A stretch of DNA of 21,369 bases from positions 1-21,369 of the forward strand of contig JBFGCA010000083.1 of assembly GCA_041567315.1 (NCBI GenBank), read 5' to 3'. Below, one piece after another: positions 18,401 to 21,369 of this stretch. The position numbers were made by a program, and so were the translations under genes. Below the pieces are notes generated by a model. It was not told the origin of the DNA. It saw only the letters and a program-made list of their open reading frames with translations, and ran no database searches. The stretch comes from JBFGCA01 sp041567315 (GTDB taxonomy: Bacteria > Acidobacteriota > Thermoanaerobaculia > Multivoradales > JAHEKO01). How positions within the stretch are numbered: the stretch's first letter is position 1; each line of letters starts with the position of its first letter.

Positions 18401-19437
18401 AGCAGGAGGCGAAGGAGCAGGCAACGCAGCTCTACCGGCGGCTCGAGGCCGCGCAAGCGGCGGTGGACGCCGCGGAGAAGAGGCGCGAACAGCTCGAGCG
18501 GCAGCTGGCCGAGACCACCCGGGCGCGCGAGACCGCCGAGGCCCGGAGCCGGCGGCTCGACGGCGAGCGCCAGCGTCTTGCAACGGATCTGGCCGGCAGT
18601 CGCGGCAACGCCACCCGCCTGGAGGAGGCGCTGCGCGAAGCTCGCGCGGCCGGCAGTCAGCAGACCCAGCGCCTCGCGACGCTGGCGGCCTCCCTGGCCC
18701 AGGCGGAGACCACCCGCGACGACCTGGCCCGGCGCCTCCGCCTCGAGACCGAGACCTCTCGAGCCGCCCTGGCCTCCGTGGAGGGGCGATCCTCCACTGC
18801 GAGCCACAAGTTGTGGAAGGCCGCGATACCGGGGCTCGCCGGGGCCGCGATCGCCGCCCTCCTCTTCTGGCTCTTCTGGCCCGGCAGAGGCGCGCCCCCC
18901 TCTGCCCGTCCAGCCGCAGGGGAGCCGGGCCCAGCCAAGGCTCGTCCGTCAGCCGAGCCTCCCGCCTCGCTCCCGCTGGCCGCGGGCGCTCTCGGCTCGC
19001 CGGCGAGCGAAGCCGGCAGCGGCGACGACCCCACCTCGGCGATGCCGACCGCGCCCACGGAAGCGCAGGCTCCTGCCCTCGTGGCCAACCGCGCCGAAAT
19101 CCTCGAGATGCTGACTGCCTGGGCTGTCAGCTGGTCCCAGCAGCGAGACGACGACTACCTGGCTTTCTACTCCACCGACTTCCAGCCGCCGCCGGGCCTG
19201 ACCCGCGACGGCTGGGCCGCCAGCCGCCGGGAGCGAATCCTGCGACCCGCGAGCATCGAGGTCTCCCTCGACCAGGTGGAGGTCCGGAGCGTCGGTTCCG
19301 ACCGGGCGGTCGCGACCTTCGTCCAGTCCTACGCCTCCGACGTCTTCAGCGACGTCACCACCAAGACGCTGGACCTGGTCTGGGAAGAAGGGCGATGGAA
19401 GATCGCCGGGGAGCGCGCCGAGGCCGCGGCTCGATAA
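15481..19437 (+). CDS. Large PilZ-like / coiled-coil / transmembrane / NTF2-like protein
   Basis: 1318 aa. Order: PilZ-like domain about 1-118 (RKVRLR, then EVSAAGMFI; the normal D/N-x-S-x-x-G is E-V-S-A-A-G, so c-di-GMP binding is uncertain); near-continuous coiled coil about 155-1105 rich in Glu, Arg, Ala and Leu; one transmembrane helix 1114-1133 (IPGLAGAAIAALLFWLFW); Pro/Ala-rich linker to about 1199; C-terminal SnoaL/NTF2-like domain 1200-1318 (WAVSWSQQRDDDYLAFY, QSYASD, EEGRWKIAGE), like the Cds6-type domain often found on secreted or envelope proteins. The basic K1113 before the helix and the Pro-rich tail suggest the coiled coil is cytoplasmic and the NTF2 domain periplasmic. The rod holds an exact 253-residue repeat. 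The domains are clear; the biological role (motility, cell shape, envelope spacing) is unknown. Confidence 0.85.
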   Translation: MVDFPRRFSAHGEPRVLFERKVRLRSPGSPKTVSELSAEVSAAGMFIKSARPSPPGTVLDFDFTLGDDSTRIAGRGEVVAIRDQDEGPRRPAGMELSFKELDRESRELFDRWVNEHLSTGNVVLELSEQGHDLQNGVAVVHDVLRRIPDLPSFPLGAELERTKAELERVQQKARGTETVLRSALERMESDLRAAEEAREDLEGRLGRATEAQETSDRQLAEAEAARRQLASDLENARGEVSKLDRALRAARETQGLQTRRIEELEGSLTGAETSRDDLAKRLQELVASHDELKEERAALALVGRELKAERDQSRLERSRTEEEARKKEAELSRSLGAVQTALAAAEKEAARLPEIAQARQAAEARVEELRAEGQRLTSDLATARGEASKLGRALREARESGVQQSERISTLEASLADAEGSRDDLSNRLAQAMASRDALKEESAALAMARSELKGELERSRTETSRMRQEAKEQETELYRRLGVQQSVAEAAEKRREELERRLVETTRARETAEARSRQLDGERQRLAADLAGSRGDVSRLEEELREARAAGSRQTQRIESLTAGLAQAKTARDDLAQRFEETAGRRDALEQENATLRTARHDLETQVERLRSETSQLEEKTRETRDDLARRLEISQAELRATEKRNAELARELKAATEAREAAARGLEKANESRNDLSTRLTEAMASRDALKEERAALAMARSELKAELEGARQRLSRLAEETRKEKTELRRRLLAAESSLEAEKKKSAELDRMLQDTAEARVAAHRGLQESGAERRRLEGDLEQARADENRLREELDRARKRATEHGDRVEQLEASLAGLETTRDDLAQRLDETAARRDALEQENAAVRSARHDLEVQVERLRSESGQLAAEARQTQDDLVRRLEASQTELRAAERRSNELAQELKEAAAAREVAARELEEANESRENVSSRLAEATASRDALKEERAALAAARDELEAELERSRTGLSRTEQEAKEQATQLYRRLEAAQAAVDAAEKRREQLERQLAETTRARETAEARSRRLDGERQRLATDLAGSRGNATRLEEALREARAAGSQQTQRLATLAASLAQAETTRDDLARRLRLETETSRAALASVEGRSSTASHKLWKAAIPGLAGAAIAALLFWLFWPGRGAPPSARPAAGEPGPAKARPSAEPPASLPLAAGALGSPASEAGSGDDPTSAMPTAPTEAQAPALVANRAEILEMLTAWAVSWSQQRDDDYLAFYSTDFQPPPGLTRDGWAASRRERILRPASIEVSLDQVEVRSVGSDRAVATFVQSYASDVFSDVTTKTLDLVWEEGRWKIAGERAEAAAR
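16783..18744 (+). repeat. 759-bp internal repeat in the coiled-coil region
   Basis: The phrase SRDALKEE begins at 16783, 17542 and 18301: two steps of exactly 759 bases (253 codons). RDALEQEN begins at 17239 and 17998, also 759 apart. Two full copies and a partial third copy therefore lie in tandem, after a diverged half-copy at 16342 (441 bases earlier). Copies 1 and 3 are closer to each other in their first half (EAKEQ, TTRARETAEARSR) than to copy 2. Confidence 0.85.
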
Positions 19438-19488
19438 GCCCAGTTCGACTTGCGCCCTCCCGGACACTCCCCGCCAGGGAACCTTCGC

Positions 19489-19521
19489 ATGAAAACTCGG
19501 CATCGAGTTCCGAATTTTCAT
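19489..19521 (+). terminator. AT-rich-stem hairpin after the PilZ gene
   Basis: ATGAAAACTCGG (19489-19500) and CCGAATTTTCAT (19510-19521) pair at 11 of 12 positions around a 9-nt loop. An alternative inner stem AACTCG/CGAGTT (19494-19499 / 19504-19509) shares the left arm, so the two folds exclude each other. It is 52 bases past the stop of the PilZ gene. Possible terminator, switch or element end; it is unusually A/T-rich for this genome. Confidence 0.45.
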
Positions 19522-19716
19522 GCCCGGCGCCTCGGCTTCGAGGTGAAGTTCTCGGACGCCCCGCGCCTTACCCGCTCCATGCGCGTCGCCTTTGAAGACC
19601 TCGACCTCGACTCCCTGTGGGTCGTCCATCCCGGCCAGGCCTCCTGGCCCATGGCGGAAGGCATCGCAGCCGTCGCATTCACCGACCTGCTGGCAAAGCT
19701 CGACCAGATTCAATGA
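19489..19716 (+). pseudogene. C-terminal fragment of a DUF4143-type AAA ATPase
   Basis: 75 codons from ATG 19489; family similarity begins near 19522. The segment LGFEVKFSDAPRLTRSMRVA, then LDSLWVVHPGQASWPMAEGI, is the typical last 60 residues of DUF4143 ATPases (usual length about 400 aa). The P-loop part is absent: the coding region starts straight after the hairpin, so deletion or recombination has probably removed about 85% of the gene. Its stop overlaps the start of the UbiA gene (ATGA), so the remnant may now act only as a translated leader for ubiA. It could be expressed as a small protein, but no function is evident. Confidence 0.65.
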
Positions 19717-20591
19717 GCCCTCCCCAAGCTCCAAAGCAGCTAGAGACGGTGCTCCGTATGATCAAGTTCGAGCACACGGTGTTCGCGCTGCCGTTCGCGC
19801 TGCTGGGGATGATGCTGGCGGCGGAGGGATGGCCGGAGTGGCGGACGGTGGGGTGGATCGTGGTGGCCATGGTGGGGGCGCGGTCGGCGGCGATGGCGTT
19901 CAACCGGCTGGCGGACCGGCGGCTGGACGCCGCCAACCCGCGGACGGCGGACCGGGCGCTGCCAAAGGGCGAGGTGTCGGTGGGGTTCGTGGGGCTGTTC
20001 GTGGTGGGGAGCGCGGCGCTGCTGGTGGTGGCGGCCTGGCAGCTCAACTCGCTGGCGCTGGGGCTGGCGCCGGTGGCGCTGCTGGTGCTGCTCGGCTACT
20101 CGTACACCAAACGGTTCACGACCTGGTCGCACCTGGTGCTGGGGCTGGCGCTGGCGGGGGCGCCGCTGGGGGCGTGGATCGCGGTGCGGGGCGACCTGCG
20201 GCCGGCACCGCTGGTGCTGGCCGGGGCGGTGATCTTCTGGGTGGCGGGGTTCGACGTGCTCTACGCCCTCCAGGACCTGGAGTTCGACCGCCGGAGCGGG
20301 CTCTACTCGATCCCGGTCCGCTTCGGCGAGACCGGGGCGCTGTGGGTCTCGGGCCTGCTCCATCTGGTCATGCTGGGCCTGCTGCTGGCCCTGCCGGCGG
20401 TCTACCCGCCGGGGCTTGGCGCCGCCTATCTGGTCGGCGTCGGCGGCTGTGCGGCCCTGCTCGCCTACCAGCACTTCGTCGTCCGCCCGGGCGACCTGTC
20501 GCGACTCGACGCCGCCTTCTTCCGGTCCAACGGACTGCTGGCGGTCTGGCTCTTCGCCGCCACCGCCGCCGACCTCTGGCTGGGCGGCTGA
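19713..20591 (+). CDS. UbiA-family prenyltransferase of menaquinone (futalosine-type) synthesis
   Basis: 292 aa, about 8-9 membrane helices. Both Asp-rich motifs are present: N64-RLA-D68-RRL-D72 and D181-VLYALQ-D188-LEF-D192, which bind Mg and the prenyl diphosphate. The enzyme attaches the polyprenyl tail to an aromatic acid; beside mqnE it is likely the MqnP-type enzyme of the futalosine pathway and not UbiA of ubiquinone synthesis. ATG at 19713 overlaps the stop of the DUF4143 fragment (ATGA); ATG at 19758 (MIKFEHTV) is a less likely later start. Codon use changes inside the gene: mostly G-ending up to about 20250 and mostly C-ending after about 20330. mqnE follows 94 bases later. Confidence 0.9.
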   Translation: MSPPQAPKQLETVLRMIKFEHTVFALPFALLGMMLAAEGWPEWRTVGWIVVAMVGARSAAMAFNRLADRRLDAANPRTADRALPKGEVSVGFVGLFVVGSAALLVVAAWQLNSLALGLAPVALLVLLGYSYTKRFTTWSHLVLGLALAGAPLGAWIAVRGDLRPAPLVLAGAVIFWVAGFDVLYALQDLEFDRRSGLYSIPVRFGETGALWVSGLLHLVMLGLLLALPAVYPPGLGAAYLVGVGGCAALLAYQHFVVRPGDLSRLDAAFFRSNGLLAVWLFAATAADLWLGG

Positions 20592-20631
20592 TCGGCCCCC
20601 ACCACGGCCTTCCCGGTCTCCTGGGGGCCGA
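20592..20631 (+). terminator. Hairpin after the UbiA-like gene
   Basis: TCGGCCCCCA (20592-20601) and TGGGGGCCGA (20622-20631) form a perfect 10-bp stem with a 20-nt loop, starting right after the stop codon. No U-tract. It may terminate or attenuate transcription before mqnE, which has a possible -10 at 20643. Confidence 0.45.
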
Positions 20632-20642
20632 AGGGCCGTTGC

Positions 20643-20648
20643 TATACT
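20643..20648 (+). promoter_or_regulatory. Possible -10 element for mqnE
   Basis: TATACT (5 of 6 to TATAAT), 37 bases upstream of the mqnE ATG. The -35 position reads as CCTGGG-like sequence, so only half a promoter is seen. Confidence 0.4.
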
Positions 20649-20685
20649 CCCCGCGCCTACCCGGCCACCTCCGGCCCACCCGCCC

Positions 20686-21369
20686 ATGACCCGTCCGATC
20701 CGCCCCGAGAGCTTTCCGCCTGCGCTCCGCGGGCTGGCCGCCAAGGTGCGGGACGGCGGACGGCTGGACGCCGCGGACGCGCTGCTGTGCTTCGCGACCC
20801 CGCACCTGCTGCACCTCGGGCGGCTGGCCGACGCGGTGCGGCGGCGGCTGCACGGCGACGTCGCCTACTACAACGTCAACCGGCACCTGAACCCCACCAA
20901 CATCTGCGTCTACACCTACGACTGCAAGTTCTGCAGCTTCGCGGCGCTGCCCGGCGAGGACCACGCCTGGCAGATGAGCCACGAGGAGGTCTACCGGCAC
21001 GCCGCCGAGCAGGGCGGCGAGGAGGTGACCGAGTTCCACATCGTCGGCGGCCTGCATCCGGAGCTGCGGCTGGACTGGTATCTGGAGATGCTCCGCGGGC
21101 TCAAGGAGCGCTTTCCGCGGGTCCATCTCAAGGCCTTCACCGCCATCGAGATCGGCTGGTTCGCCAAGCTCGAGAAGCTGTCGATCGAGGAGGTGCTGCG
21201 CAGGCTGCGCGAGGCCGGGCTGGGGTCGCTGCCGGGCGGCGGGGCGGAGATCTTCGACCCCGAGGTGCGCGAGGTGATCTGCGACGGCAAGCTCGACGCC
21301 GAGGAATGGCTGGAGGTCCACCGCACCGCCCACCGCATGGGGATCTCCTCCAACTGCACGATGCTCTAC
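20686..21369 (+). CDS. mqnE: Aminodeoxyfutalosine synthase (radical SAM), N-terminal part
   Basis: 228 codons, open at the window end (family length about 370-390). MqnE uses SAM to join 3-(1-carboxyvinyloxy)benzoate to the adenosyl radical in the futalosine menaquinone route. Visible: NVNRHLNPTNIC, the cluster cysteines C74, C80, C83, FHIVGGLHPEL, LKAFTAIEIGWFA and GLGSLPGGGAEIF, all typical of MqnE and the related MqnC. The cysteines are spaced C-x5-C-x2-C (CVYTYDCKFC), not the usual C-x3-C-x2-C. ATG at 20686 gives a protein that begins as expected; a -10 hexamer lies upstream. Cofactor and product follow from the family, not seen here. Confidence 0.9.
   Translation, partial: MTRPIRPESFPPALRGLAAKVRDGGRLDAADALLCFATPHLLHLGRLADAVRRRLHGDVAYYNVNRHLNPTNICVYTYDCKFCSFAALPGEDHAWQMSHEEVYRHAAEQGGEEVTEFHIVGGLHPELRLDWYLEMLRGLKERFPRVHLKAFTAIEIGWFAKLEKLSIEEVLRRLREAGLGSLPGGGAEIFDPEVREVICDGKLDAEEWLEVHRTAHRMGISSNCTMLY

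Noticed and set aside
15421..18807. Long reverse-strand open frames through the PilZ coiled-coil gene
   Set aside because: They are shadow frames: the high GC and repeated Glu/Arg/Ala codons keep reverse frames open, they show no family motifs, and the forward frame has clear domains.

Overview
The window is a GC-rich (very roughly 70% by eye), densely coded bacterial chromosome segment with 17 protein genes or gene fragments and no RNA gene, IS element or CRISPR array that I can see. The futalosine menaquinone pathway (MqnE, a UbiA-type prenyltransferase, a UbiX-type enzyme), a PilZ coiled-coil protein, an OPT transporter paired with a PqqD-like protein, and -10-only promoters set just before start codons suggest an Acidobacteriota-like (perhaps Thermoanaerobaculia) or Myxococcota-like organism. 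That placement is inference and not firm.

Layout. 1-3700 (- strand): an NYN/LOTUS RNA-biology protein, then a PqqD-like small protein behind an OPT family transporter that has a near-consensus sigma70 promoter. 3850-5933 (+): PepD-type aminoacyl-histidine dipeptidase translationally coupled to a UbiX-like flavin prenyltransferase. 5954-8032 (-): a molybdopterin oxidoreductase. 8078-8785 (-): an unknown 81-aa protein followed in the same frame by a nucleotidyltransferase-like ORF that lacks a canonical start codon. 8882-11703 (-): an ATP-grasp ligase overlapping a GNAT-plus-deacetylase fusion protein. 11805-12662 (+): an NmrA-like SDR. 12774-13455 (+): a HEPN-MNT (HepT/MntA) toxin-antitoxin pair. 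13535-15299 (-): an aminotransferase followed by a small HsmA-like membrane protein. 15481-19437 (+): a 1318-aa PilZ / coiled-coil / transmembrane / NTF2-like protein with a 253-residue internal repeat. 19489-21369 (+): a fragment of a DUF4143-type ATPase, a UbiA-family prenyltransferase and the first 228 codons of MqnE, whose iron-sulfur cysteine motif has an unusual spacing.

The most system-like candidates are the ATP-grasp / GNAT-deacetylase pair (ligation, acetylation and deacetylation of the same kind of amine group in one overlapping unit), the OPT / PqqD-like pair, and the large PilZ coiled-coil protein. Five genes (starts at 8032, 8785, 11805, 15299, 15481) have a TANNNT hexamer 6-11 bases before the start codon and no Shine-Dalgarno, which points to leaderless transcripts. 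Several gene ends carry GC-rich inverted repeats without a U-tract.
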